NCBI GenBank assembly: GCA_947623455.1
Contig: OX392542.1
Coordinates: forward strand, 9,307,625-9,371,624
Length of the DNA: 64,000 nucleotides
Reading direction: 5' to 3'
From: Mimachlamys varia
Lineage: Eukaryota > Mollusca > Bivalvia > Pectinida > Pectinidae
Made by a program: the position numbers and the translations under genes. Shown one piece after another: positions 10,776-22,730 of this stretch. The notes beneath the pieces are model-generated. The model did no database searches. It was not told the DNA's origin and saw only the letters and a program-made list of their open reading frames with translations. Every line of letters begins with the position of its first letter. Position 1 is the first letter of the stretch.

Positions 10776-12060
10776 TAGAAAACTTTTTGGAATGTAAGAT
10801 ACGACATCAGAAAAAAGGCCCCCTGTTTTGTTACCTGTTTGTATTGGTAGTAAAGATCAACACTGGCTTACCTACATATTAAACACACGCACCAAGTTGA
10901 AAATGTGAATAAGCCAATATATGTAACACACAAATGAATGTCAAAAATAGGACAACAAATCCTAAAAATGAACACCCCTTACTCGTTATATGATTGTGAA
11001 TGTCGATGAAGGAAGGTGAACATCTGTTACAAAATGTTCTCATATTCACTTCGAAAATGCATGTAAAAACTATAAATATATATGATCTATGAAAATGAGG
11101 CACAGACAGGAAGAAATTGATTTTGACATACGTTCACGTAATCATTTAGATCGGACACTTAATATGGGAGATAGTAATTATATTTGTCTAGTTTATTCAC
11201 ACCTTCGTAATGATTCTGTTGTTTGCGGTAACATGACAACGTCACAGCTGGTTAAGGTACTGTAGAGGAGGTGTACTAGTTGTTAGGAATGTGAATGCTG
11301 AAGCTTCACCAAAACATTAATCTGAACTGAAAATCGATTTAACTACGAACAGAGGAAATATTTACAGGAAGACCATCGTAAAATAAAACCAGGTGTTCCG
11401 GAAGAACAGTTAATTCTCAATCCCCTTCTTCATATGACCATAATTTCGGTGAAATCAGTGGGTGGAATTAGACATATAAAGATGAGAACTGACCACCATT
11501 TGTTCTTTCATCGTGTTGTTAATCTACATCTGTAATGATTAAACATTCTCTGACGCTAGCCTCAACTCATTTACTAAACCACGCTAATCAGAATTCCGTA
11601 GAGCGGTTTAGACTAACATAAATGGTATCAAAGACATTTTAATGAAATATTCACGACACGGTACTAGTCTTCTTTTGTTCTTGCGCTATTCATACAAAAT
11701 AGAAAAACTGCCGCCGGCAATTCATCGATATTTTGAATCTGACAAAAATGAAAAAGAAATGGTCTGATGTGTTTGCGCGTAAAATGTGCCACTTTGATTT
11801 GAGGTCGCTGTCACTTTCTGCTGCTATTATTTGTTTATCTGCGGTTGCATAATTTACTGAATCTATAAAATATAGATCAGAGAAGGGTGAATTGTCAACA
11901 AAGTCATATTCCGGACACAAATTCTATTAAACTAGCGTTGAAATACAAAAAGGGAAAAAATCCCTAAAGATAAATAACAATAAGAACTAGTACAAAATGT
12001 CATGGGAACCCAAACTCCCAGTTCATTTCACAGTGCTAAAATACGCCCACATACCATATT
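10776..12060. other. Stretch with small repeat fragments only
   Basis: A segment at 10918-10965 (AATGAATGTCAAAAATAGGA and neighbours) recurs at 44456-44503. A short minus-strand Penelope-tail fragment lies at 11388-11420 (CCAGGTGTTCCGGAAGAAC). No gene is seen. Confidence 0.45.
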
Positions 12061-12064
12061 TCAT

Positions 12065-12910
12065 AAACATTGGATTGGACGATATCTGAATTTTGACCAA
12101 ACAGAAACCAGAAAATGGCGGCCATTTTGGTGAATTATTAAACCGAGTTTGCCGTTGTGTGTTGTGAAATTTCATCCACATTGGACTATACTTGTATCTA
12201 AATTATGACCAATAATAGGTCAGGAAATGACAGCCATTTTGTTAAATCATGAAACCGAGGTTGCAATTGTGTGTGTAGAGGCATGTTACACCTACATACC
12301 AACTTTCATCTAAATATTATCTTCATTTCAACCAATCAGATACCAGGAAATGGCGGCCATTTTGTTGAATCATGAAACCGAGGTTGTGGTTGTGCTTATA
12401 GAGTCATATTACACCTACATACCAAGTTTAATCATAATTGGATAATATTCAAATTGTAAACTTTCTTTCGGGAGCAATTTTCCCTACTGTTGGCTCTTTT
12501 TATTAGTGCATTTGAAAGAGCATCATATGAATGAACTTTCCTCCGCAGGGCGGTCGGATGGTACAATGCATAGCGCCCTTGCCTTTCAACAAGGCGACCG
12601 GGGTTCGATTCCCCGATCGGACGTGAAAAGGTATGGGACACCTGCCCAACCGCGTGGGTTTTCTCCGGTACTCCGGTTTCCTCCCACAATAAAACCCCTC
12701 GCGCGCTAACTTACGGGTCAACAAGAGTGATTAATATAAGTTTTATAGCTTGTTTCATAATTGTTGTAAAATAAATAAAGTTAAAATTATAATGAACCTT
12801 CCATAAAGTTTCATTTAAATTCTAGTCTTAGAAGGAAATTTATGCGAACAAAGTTTTAACCAATCAGAAGCCAGGAAATGGCGGCCATTTTGTAATTTGC
12901 GACAAGACAT
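12065..12910. repeat. Diverged ~115-120-bp tandem repeats split by a SINE
   Basis: The block AGGAAATGGCGGCCATTTTG (or a variant) occurs at about 12110, 12222, 12344 and 12873. Units also share GAATCATGAAACCGAGGTTG and CACCTACATACCAA. Spacing is 113 and 122 bp for the first three. The fourth is displaced by the SINE at 12551-12787. The units are well diverged, so the array is old and the SINE arrived after it formed. Confidence 0.75.
12551..12787 (+). repeat. tRNA-derived SINE, family S2, copy 1
   Basis: The tRNA-like head is at 12553-12622 with acceptor arms GTCGGAT and ATCGGAC (one mismatch), anticodon stem CCTTG with CAAGG, and B box GGTTCGATTCC. The body contains GTGGGTTTTCTCCGG and GGTTTCCTCCCACAATAAA, a core I recall from widely distributed animal SINEs (the MetaSINE or Nin-DC type). 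The tail is TTGTTGTAAAATAAATAAAG. The copy at 46597-46837 has the same three modules. Overlapping short frames are not genes. Confidence 0.8.
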
Positions 12911-13984
12911 GTAAAGTAACATAAGTGTCGCTATAATACTTTCTGAGAAAAGTTCCAAAACCGTTTGGCTGAAGAAAAAAATGAAGAAAAGAATTTTAGC
13001 ACCGATTGAAAATCAATTAGTCCCCGGACTTAATAAGACCATATATTGTGAGTAAGCTTATTCTACTTCATCGACTTCACCCGCCATGTAAACATATCCA
13101 AGTAAAAGTCACGCCATCCAAGTGAGACCAGAGATACTATCTGTCGTATCTAACGTTTTAACGATATAAAAAATATCAATGACAACTACTGTATTACCAT
13201 GCATTTAATTTACACCAAAGCATATTTGTTTTATATTTAAATTGTTTCGACCTTTTGTACAAATGATGAATCTTTGGCGAATGTCATCGTCAACATCCTT
13301 GATTCCTGAAGTTAGCTATCGCTTACCTACAGGCTCTCTCTTTCTACTCTCCTAGAATATTCATAGCATTTTTGCAGACAATAGGAGTAGCTGTTTGTGT
13401 CTCAAGTAAAAAAAAAAAAAACCTGACCAATCGCTAGGCTGGTTTCTGTTCTTTGCAGATTACACAGGAGCGACTCTCGACTTCAAAGCCTGTCAATGTT
13501 TTCCGTTATATGACCGCAGTATTGTTGTGATGTAAATCAAAGAACCGAACAAGTCTTCTTGTCTCATTTTGTGATATGTTTCAAGGTTGCAGAGAGCGAA
13601 CATAAAAGCATATCTCCTTTGGGTATCGAGTTTGTATGTAGCTGTAAATATAATTAACCTCTGTTATGGACAAAATAGTGAAAAAAATGAGAAATTTCGT
13701 AAGGAATTGACCTGAAACACTATCTACAGCTCTTACAAACGCGACCCATCTGTTTGTAAGAATAATATCATACTGAGTATGTTAAGAACACAAACAGTAA
13801 TAGAAAAATGTATTTTGCGAGTGTTCCAGAATGTCTATGACATGACAGCAACTCGTCTGGATGCCTCGGTGGCCGTCCCTGCCAGCACGCCGACATTATA
13901 CGATTGTGTGCAATCAAGCGTGAGCTTTAGACCACTTGCTTTCCCAATGATCTTGGTTCAATCTCCAGCGGTGATTGAAAAATG
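12911..13984. other. Stretch with no supported gene
   Basis: Open frames reach 68 codons without recognisable motifs. A 13-A run lies at 13410-13422. No repeat partner was noticed in the window. Confidence 0.4.
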
Positions 13985-13989
13985 AGAGT

Positions 13990-14250
13990 GAGAGACATTC
14001 TGTATCCTTGTATGAGCTCATTGATATGCCTCCTTGTTGTGATCGAGATGGTGCTAAAGCTCTCACTTTGACGTATGACATTTTATTAGATTTAAATGGC
14101 TGATGTCGTCTATGAAACAGAAGACGCTTACTATCTGGAACACCTGGTCTCCTCGTAATTAATTCCTTTGTGATATCTTGCCCCCATTGTAATCGATTTT
14201 GAGTTTAGGTTATTGTTTTGTTGACGCTTCGGGATTTTCTGTTTATTTTC
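13990..14250 (+). repeat. Penelope-like 3'-tail fragment
   Basis: It matches the tail of the element ending at 8810: ATTCTGTATCCTTGTATGA, then CTTACTATCTGGAACACCTG, GTAATCGATTTTGAGTTTAG and TTTTGTTGACGCTTCGGG. It lacks all coding sequence. It is in the plus orientation and diverged from the other tails. Confidence 0.7.
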
Positions 14251-15110
14251 ATCTGATCAGATAGGGTTAGGTGTTATCAATACGATGGCATGATGGTCTC
14301 CCAACCACAAAAGAAAACTTCTTTTGCCCACCAAGCGGCGTTGAAATAAAAATAAAAAACGTTAAATAAAGATCGTTATATTTTGTAGCTATTAGGTCAC
14401 AATATGTCAGTGACGTCAATTATATGAGTATATTCGAAATATTTCGAATAATAAGTAATACGTAACATTGCAATATCGCAGAGAGGCAGTAACACAAAAC
14501 AAAAACAAAAAACAAAAACATCAAAGGTTATCATTAACTAGTCAAAGTGCAGGGAGGTTTCATACAACACAATTCTAAATAACTAAATTATGAATAAGCA
14601 GAAGTAACAATGTGTAGAGTTAACCGCTCAATTCTAACCCTGATACATTTGACTGGTGACTGTCCAATCATCAATAAAATAATAAAGTATTAAACTGCAA
14701 ATTCTTTCAACATAATTCCAAACATGAAAAGGACCTGGAATGAAGTAACATTCATCTTCATTTTAAGCTACAAAATTACATATCCTGTCATCGTTAGGAA
14801 CGATATTGTATTAGTAATTTAACTTTGAAAGGATCTATGTTATCCATGCCACCCCTAATCATCATATCGACATGCAGGGTTAATTGGAGGCCCTGTGTGC
14901 GCCATCTTGTTGATGAGTACACACAGACTTGTTCGATATATATCAATATATATCAAACGATAATGGGGGTGGGGGGAGGGGTGGAGGGGGACTTTGAAGT
15001 CGGTTGTCGCTAATTTTAATCTTCAAATGACAGATATCAGCCTGACTATAGATTAGATTTTTTTATCTGAGATAAATTTAAACTGCTATCTACGTGCCGC
15101 CAGTTTTTCT
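14251..15110. other. Stretch with low-complexity DNA before the minisatellite
   Basis: An A-rich, C-spaced tract lies at 14490-14525. TGACGTCA occurs at 14411-14418. A G-rich run (GGGGGTGGGGGGAGGGG) at 14963-14979 follows a TATATATCAATATATATC dyad. No gene is recognised. Confidence 0.45.
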
Positions 15111-16069
15111 ATGACGTACTCCAGGGACATAGAGAGTGTAGGTGGTACTCCATGGATGTAGAGAGTGTAGGCGATACTCCAGTGATGTAGAGAGTGTAGG
15201 TGATACTCCAGGGATGTAGAGAGTGTAGGTGATACTCCAGTGATGTAGAGAGTGTATGTGATACTCCAGTGATGTAGAGGGCGTAGGTGATACTCCAGGG
15301 TTGTAGAGAGTGTAGGTGATACTCCAGGGATGTAGAGAGTGTAGGTGATACTCCAGTGATGTAGAGAGTGTAGGTGATACTCAAGGGATGTAGAGAGTGT
15401 AGGTGATACTCCATTGATGTAGAGAGTGTAGGTGATACTCCAGTGATGTAAAGAGCGTAGGTGATACTCTAGTGATGTTGAGAGTGTAGGTGATACCCCA
15501 GTGATGTTGAGAGTGTAGGTGATACTCCAGGGATGTTGAGAGTGTAGGTGATACCCCAGGGATGTAGAGAGTGTAGGTGATACTCTAGTGATGTAGAGAG
15601 TGTAGGTGATACCCCAGGGATGTAGAGAGTGTAGGTGATACTCTAGTGATGTAGAGAGTGTAGGTGATACCCCAGGGATGTAGAGAGTGTACGTGATACT
15701 CTAGTGATGTTGAGAATGTAGGTGATACCCCAGGGATGTAGAGAGTGTAGGTGATACTCCGGGGATGTAGAGAGTGTAGGTGATACCCCAGTGATGTAGA
15801 GAGTGTAGGTGATACTCCAGTGATGTAAAGAGCGTAGGTGATACTCTAGTGATGTTGAGAGTGTAGGTGATACTCTAGTGATGTTGAGAGTGTAGGTGAT
15901 ACCCCAGGGATGTAGAGAGTGTAGGTGATACTCCAGTGATGTTGAGAGTGTAGGTGATACCCCAGGGATGTAGAGAGTGTAGGTGATACTCCAGTGATGT
16001 AAAGAGCGTAGGTGATACTCTAGTGATGTTGAGAGTGTAGGTGATACCCCAGTGATGTTGAGAGTGTAG

Positions 16070-19000
16070 GTGATACTCCAGGGATGTTGAGAGTGTAGGT
16101 GATACCCCAGGGATGTAGAGAGTGTAGGTGATACTCTAGTGATGTAGAGAGTGTAGGTGATACCCCAGGGATGTAGAGAGTGTAGGTGATACTCTAGTGA
16201 TGTAGAGAGTGTAGGTGATACCCCAGGGATGTAGAGAGTGTACGTGATACTCTAGTGATGTTGAGAATGTAGGTGATACCCCAGGGATGTAGAGAGTGTA
16301 GGTGATACTCCTGTGATGTAGAGAGTGTAGGTGATACCCCAGTGATGTAGAGAGTGTAGGTGATACTCCAGTGATGTAAAGAGCGTAGGTGATACTCTAG
16401 TGATGTAGAGAGTGTAGGTGATACTCTAGTGATGTTGAGAGTGTAGGTGATACTCCAGAGACGTAGAGAGTGTAGGTGATACCCCAGTGATGTAGAGAGT
16501 GTAGGTGATACTCCAGTGATGTAAAGAGCGTAGGTGATACTCTAGTGATGTAGAGAGTGTAGGTGATACTCTAGTGATGTTGAGAGTGTAGGTGATACTT
16601 TAGTGATGTTGAGAGTGTAGGTGATACCCCAGGGATGTAGAGAGTGTAGGTGATACTCCAGTGATGTAAAGAGCGTAGGTGATACTCTAGTGATGTTGAG
16701 AGTGTAGGTGATACTCTAGTGATGTTGAGAGTGTAGGTGATACTCTAGTGATATAGAGAGTGTATGTGATACTCTAGTGATGTAGAGAGTGTAGGTGATA
16801 CCCCAGTGATGTAGAGAGTGTACGTGATACTCCAGGGATGTAGAGAGTGTAGGTGATTCTCTAGTGATATAGAGAGTGTATGTGATACTCTAGTGATGTA
16901 GAGAGTGTAGGTGATACCCCAGTGATGTAGAGAGTGTAGATGGTACTCCAGGGATGTAGAGAGTGTAGGTGATAACCCAGTGATGTAGAGAGTGTAGGTG
17001 ATACCCCAGTGATGTAGAGAGTGTAGGTGATACTCCAGTGATGTTGAGAGTGTAGGTGATACTCCAGGGATGTAGAGAGTGTAGGTGATACTGCAAGGAT
17101 GTAGAGAGCGTAGGTGATACTCTAGTGATGTAGAGAGTGTAGGTGATACTCCAGAGACGTAGAGAGTGTAGGTGATACTCCAGAGACGTAGAGAGTGTAG
17201 GTGATAACCCAGTGATGTAGAGAGTGTAGGTGATACTCCAGTGTTGTAGAGAGTGTAGGTGATACTCCAGAGACGTAGAGAGTGTAGGTGATACTCCAGA
17301 GACGTAGAGAGTGTAGGTGATACTCCAGTGATGTAGAGAGTGTAGGTGATACTCCAGTGATGTAGAGAGTGTAGGTGATACTCCAGGGATGTAGAGAGCG
17401 TAGGTGATACTACAGTGATGTAGAGAGTGTAGGTGATACTCTAGTGATGTAGAGAGTGTAGGTGATACTCCAGGGATGTACAGAGCGTAGGTGATACTAC
17501 AGTGATGTAGAGAGTGTAGGTGATACTCTAGTGATGTAGAGAGTGTAGGTGATACTCCAGGGATGTAGAGAGTGTAGGTGGTACTCCAGTGATGTAGAGA
17601 GCGTAGGTGATACTCCAGACACGTAGAGAGTGTAGGTGATACTCCAGTGATGTAGAGAGTGTAGGTGATACTCCAGGGATGTAGAGAGTGTAAGTGATAC
17701 TCCAGAGATGTAGAGAGTGTAGGTGATACTTTAGTGATGTAGAGAGTGTAGGTGATACTCCAGTGATGTAGAGAGTGTAGGTGATACTCCAGGGATGTAG
17801 AGAGCGTAGGTGATACTCCAGGGATGTAGAGAGCGTAGGTGATACTCCAGTGATGTAGAGCGCGTAGGTGATACTCCAGAGACGTAGAGATAGTAGGTGA
17901 TACTCCAGGGATGTAGAAAGTGTAGGTGATACTCCAGGGATGTAGAGAGCGTAGGTGATACTCCAGAGATGTAGAGAGTGTAGGTGATACTCCAGTGATG
18001 TAGAGAGTGTAGGTGATACTCCAGGGATGTAGAGAGTGTAGGTGATACTCCAGAGATGTAGAGAGTGTAGGTGATACTCCAGAGATGTAGAGAGTGTACG
18101 TGATACTCCAGTGATGTAGAGAGTGTAGGTGATACTCCAGAGACGTAGAGAGTGTAGGTGATACTCCAGGGATGTAGAGAGTGTAGGTGATACTCCAGAG
18201 ACGTAGAGAGTGTAGGTGATACTCCAGGGATGTAGAGAGTGTAGGTGATACTCCAGGGATGTAGAGAGTGTAGGTGATACTCCAGGGATGTTGAGAGTGT
18301 AGGTGATACCCCAGGGATGTAGAGAGTGTAGGTGATACTCTAGTGATGTAGAGAGTGTAGGTGATACCCCAGGGATGTAGAGAGTGTAGGTGATACTCTA
18401 GTGATGTAGAGAGTGTAGGTGATACCCCAGGGATGTAGAGAGTGTACGTGATACTCTAGTGATGTTGAGAATGTAGGTGATACCCCAGGGATGTAGAGAG
18501 TGTAGGTGATACTCCGGTGATGTAGAGAGTGTAGGTGATACCCCAGTGATGTAGAGAGTGTAGGTGATACTCCAGTGATGTAAAGAGCGTAGGTGATACT
18601 CTAGTGATGTAGAGAGTGTAGGTGATACTCTAGTGATGTTGAGAGTGTAGGTGATACTCCAGAGACGTAGAGAGTGTAGGTGATACCCCAGTGATGTAGA
18701 GAGTGTAGGTGATACTCCAGTGATGTAAAGAGCGTAGGTGATACTCTAGTGATGTAGAGAGTGTAGGTGATACTCTAGTGATGTTGAGAGTGTAGGTGAT
18801 ACTTTAGTGATGTTGAGAGTGTAGGTGATACCCCAGGGATGTAGAGAGTGTAGGTGATACTCCAGTGATGTAAAGAGCGTAGGTGATACTCTAGTGATGT
18901 TGAGAGTGTAGGTGATACTCTAGTGATGTTGAGAGTGTAGGTGATACTCTAGTGATATAGAGAGTGTATGTGATACTCTAGTGATGTAGAGAGTGTAGGT

Positions 19001-20477
19001 GATACCCCAGTGATGTAGAGAGTGTACGTGATACTCCAGGGATGTAGAGAGTGTAGGTGATACTCTAGTGATATAGAGAGTGTATGTGATACTCTAGTGA
19101 TGTAGAGAGTGTAGGTGATACCCCAGTGATGTAGAGAGTGTAGATGGTACTCCAGGGATGTAGAGAGTGTAGGTGATAACCCAGTGATGTAGAGAGTGTA
19201 GGTGATACCCCAGTGATGTAGAGAGTGTAGGTGATACTCCAGTGATGTTGAGAGTGTAGGTGATACTCCAGGGATGTAGAGAGTGTAGGTGATACTGCAA
19301 GGATGTAGAGAGCGTAGGTGATACTCTAGTGATGTAGAGAGTGTAGGTGATACTCCAGAGACGTAGAGAGTGTAGGTGATACTCCAGAGACGTAGAGAGT
19401 GTAGGTGATAACCCAGTGATGTAGAGAGTGTAGGTGATACTCCAGTGTTGTAGAGAGTGTAGGTGATACTCCAGAGACGTAGAGAGTGTAGGTGATACTC
19501 CAGAGACGTAGAGAGTGTAGGTGATACTCCAGTGATGTAGAGAGTGTAGGTGATACTCCAGTGATGTAGAGAGTGTAGGTGATACTCCAGGGATGTAGAG
19601 AGCGTAGGTGATACTACAGTGATGTAGAGAGTGTAGGTGATACTCTAGTGATGTAGAGAGTGTAGGTGATACTCCAGGGATGTACAGAGCGTAGGTGATA
19701 CTACAGTGATGTAGAGAGTGTAGGTGATACTCTAGTGATGTAGAGAGTGTAGGTGATACTCCAGGGATGTAGAGAGCGTAGGTGATACTCCAGTGATGTA
19801 GAGAGCGTAGGTGATACTCCAGACACGTAGAGAGTGTAGGTGATACTCCAGTGATGTAGAGAGTGTAGGTGATACTCCAGGGATGTAGAGAGTGTAGGTG
19901 ATACTCCAGAGATGTAGAGAGTGTAGGTGATACTTTAGTGATGTAGAGAGTGTAGGTGATACTCCAGGGATGTAGAGAGTGTAGGTGATACTCCAGGGAT
20001 GTAGAGAGCGTAGGTGATACTCCAGGGATGTAGAGAGCGTAGGTGATACTCCAGTGATGTAGAGCGCGTAGGTGATACTCCAGAGACGTAGAGATAGTAG
20101 GTGATACTCCAGGGATGTAGAAAGTGTAGGTGATACTCCAGGGATGTAGAGAGCGTAGGTGATACTCCAGAGATGTAGAGAGTGTAGGTGATACTCCAGT
20201 GATGTAGAGAGTGTAGGTGATACTCCAGGGATGTAGAGAGTGTAGGTGATACTCCAGAGATGTAGAGAGTGTAGGTGATACTCCAGAGATGTAGAGAGTG
20301 TACGTGATACTCCAGTGATGTAGAGAGTGTAGGTGATACTCCAGAGACGTAGAGAGTGTAGGTGATACTCCAGGGATGTAGAGAGTGTAGGTGATACTCC
20401 AGAGACGTAGAGAGTGTAGGTGATACTCCAGGGATGTAGAGAGTGTAGGTGATACTCCAGGGATGTAGAGAGTGTAG
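16070..20477. repeat. 2204-bp higher-order duplication in the minisatellite
   Basis: Variant units run in the same order at 16070-18273 and 18274-20477, an offset of 2204 bp, which is exactly 76 units of 29. For example, the segment read on the minus strand at 16890-17096 is the same as at 19094-19300. A few substitutions separate the halves (near 17565-17580 versus 19769-19784). This is a complete tandem duplication of a 76-unit block. Confidence 0.85.
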
Positions 20478-21339
20478 GTGATACTCCAGAGACGTAGAGA
20501 GTGTAGGTGATACTCCAGGGATGTAGAGAGCGTAGGTGATACTCCAGGGATGTAGAGAGTGTAGGTGGTACTCCAGAGATGTAAAGAGTGTAGGTGATAC
20601 TCCAGAGATGTAGAGAGCGTAGGTGATACTCCAGGGATGTAGAGAGCGTAGGTGATACTCCAGGGATGTAGAGAGCGTAGGTGATACTCCAGACACGTAG
20701 AGAGTGTAGGTGATACTCCAGTGATGTAGAGAGTGTAGGTGATACTCCAGGGATGTAGAGAGTGTAGGTGATACTCCAGAGATGTAGAGAGTGTAGGTGA
20801 TACTTTAGTGATGTAGAGAGTGTAGGTGATACTCCAGGGATGTAGAGAGTGTAGGTGATACTCCAGGGATGTAGAGAGCGTAGGTGATACTCCAGGGATG
20901 TAGAGAGCGTAGGTGATACTCCAGTGATGTAGAGCGCGTAGGTGATACTCCAGAGACGTAGAGATAGTAGGTGATACTCCAGGGATGTAGAAAGTGTAGG
21001 TGATACTCCAGGGATGTAGAGAGCGTAGGTTATACTCCAGAGATGTAGAGAGTGTAGGTGATACTCCAGTGATGTAGAGAGTGTAGGTGATACTCCAGGG
21101 ATGTAGAGAGTGTAGGTGATACCCCAGGGATGTAGAGAGTGTAGGTGATACTCTAGTGATGTAGAGAGTGTAGGTGATACCCCAGGGATGTAGAGAGTGT
21201 AGGTGATACTCTAGTGATGTAGAGAGTGTAGGTGATACCCCAGGGATGTAGAGAGTGTACGTGATACTCTAGTGATGTTGAGAATGTAGGTGATACCCCA
21301 GGGATGTAAAGAGCGTAGGTGATACTCTAGTGATGTAGA

Positions 21340-22730
21340 GAGTGTAGGTGATACTCTGTAGAGAGTGTATGTGATACTCTAGTGATGTAGAGAGTGTAGG
21401 TGATACCCCAGGGATGTAGAGAGTGTAGGTGATACTCTAGTGATGTAGAGAGTGTAGGTGATACCCCAGGGATGTAGAGAGTGTACGTGATACTCTAGTG
21501 ATGTTGAGAATGTAGGTGATACCCCAGGGATGTAAAGAGCGTAGGTGATACTCTAGTGATGTAGAGAGTGTAGGTGATACTCTGTAGAGAGTGTATGTGA
21601 TACTCTAGTGATGTAGAGAGTGTAGGTGATACCCCAGTGATGTAGAGAGTGTAGATGGTACTCCAGGGATGTAGAGAGTGTAGGTGATAACCCAGTGATG
21701 TAGAGAGTGTAGGTGATACCCCAGTGATGTAGAGAGTGTAGGTGATACTCCAGTGATGTTGAGAGTGTAGGTGATACTCCAGGGATGTAGAGAGTGTAGG
21801 TGATACTGCAAGGATGTAGAGAGCGTAGGTGATACTCTAGTGATGTAGAGAGTGTAGGTGATACTCCAGAGACGTAGAGAGTGTAGGTGATACTCCAGAG
21901 ACGTAGAGAGTGTAGGTGATAACCCAGTGATGTAGAGAGTGTAGGTGATACTCCAGTGTTGTAGAGAGTGTAGGTGATACTCCAGAGACGTAGAGAGTGT
22001 AGGTGATACTCCAGAGACGTAGAGAGTGTAGGTGATACTCCAGTGATGTAGAGAGTGTAGGTGATACTCCAGTGATGTAGAGAGTGTAGGTGATACTCCA
22101 GGGATGTAGAGAGCGTAGGTGATACTACAGTGATGTAGAGAGTGTAGGTGATACTCTAGTGATGTAGAGAGTGTAGGTGATACTCCAGGGATGTACAGAG
22201 CGTAGGTGATACTACAGTGATGTAGAGAGTGTAGGTGATACTCTAGTGATGTAGAGAGTGTAGGTGATACTCCAGGGATGTAGAGAGCGTAGGTGATACT
22301 CCAGTGATGTAGAGAGCGTAGGTGATACTCCAGACACGTAGAGAGTGTAGGTGATACTCCAGTGATGTAGAGAGTGTACGTGATACTCTAGTGATGTTGA
22401 GAATGTAGGTGATACCCCAGGGATGTAAAGAGCGTAGGTGATACTCTAGTGATGTAGAGAGTGTAGGTGATACTCTGTAGAGAGTGTAGGTGATACTCTA
22501 GTGATGTAGAGAGTGTAGGTGATACCCCAGGGATGTAGAGAGTGTAGGTGATACTCTAGTGATGTAGAGAGTGTAGGTGATACCCCAGGGATGTAGAGAG
22601 TGTACGTGATACTCTAGTGATGTTGAGAATGTAGGTGATACCCCAGGGATGTAAAGAGCGTAGGTGATACTCTAGTGATGTAGAGAGTGTAGGTGATACT
22701 CTGTAGAGAGTGTATGTGATACTCTAGTGA
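21340..22730. repeat. 1119-bp duplication marked by a 6-bp deletion variant
   Basis: The joint TACTCTGTAGAG lacks 6 bases of the usual unit. It occurs at about 21354, 21580, 22473 and 22699. The first and third, and the second and fourth, are each 1119 bp apart (39 units minus 12 bases). The 68-codon segment at 21605-21811 repeats at 22724-22930 with the same offset. The variant therefore arose before the last duplication. Confidence 0.85.

Noticed and set aside
14101..14125. Hammerhead ribozyme core (CTGATG then GAAAC) in the Penelope tail
   Set aside because: The same position in better-preserved copies reads GCGGGTGTCGTCGATGAAGC, so the match is a chance substitution. The required stems do not form around it.
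19935..20696. Repeat-containing secreted or structural protein gene
   Set aside because: The frame exists only because the 29-bp unit lacks stops in all phases. There is no signal peptide, no splice context and no flanking coding sequence.
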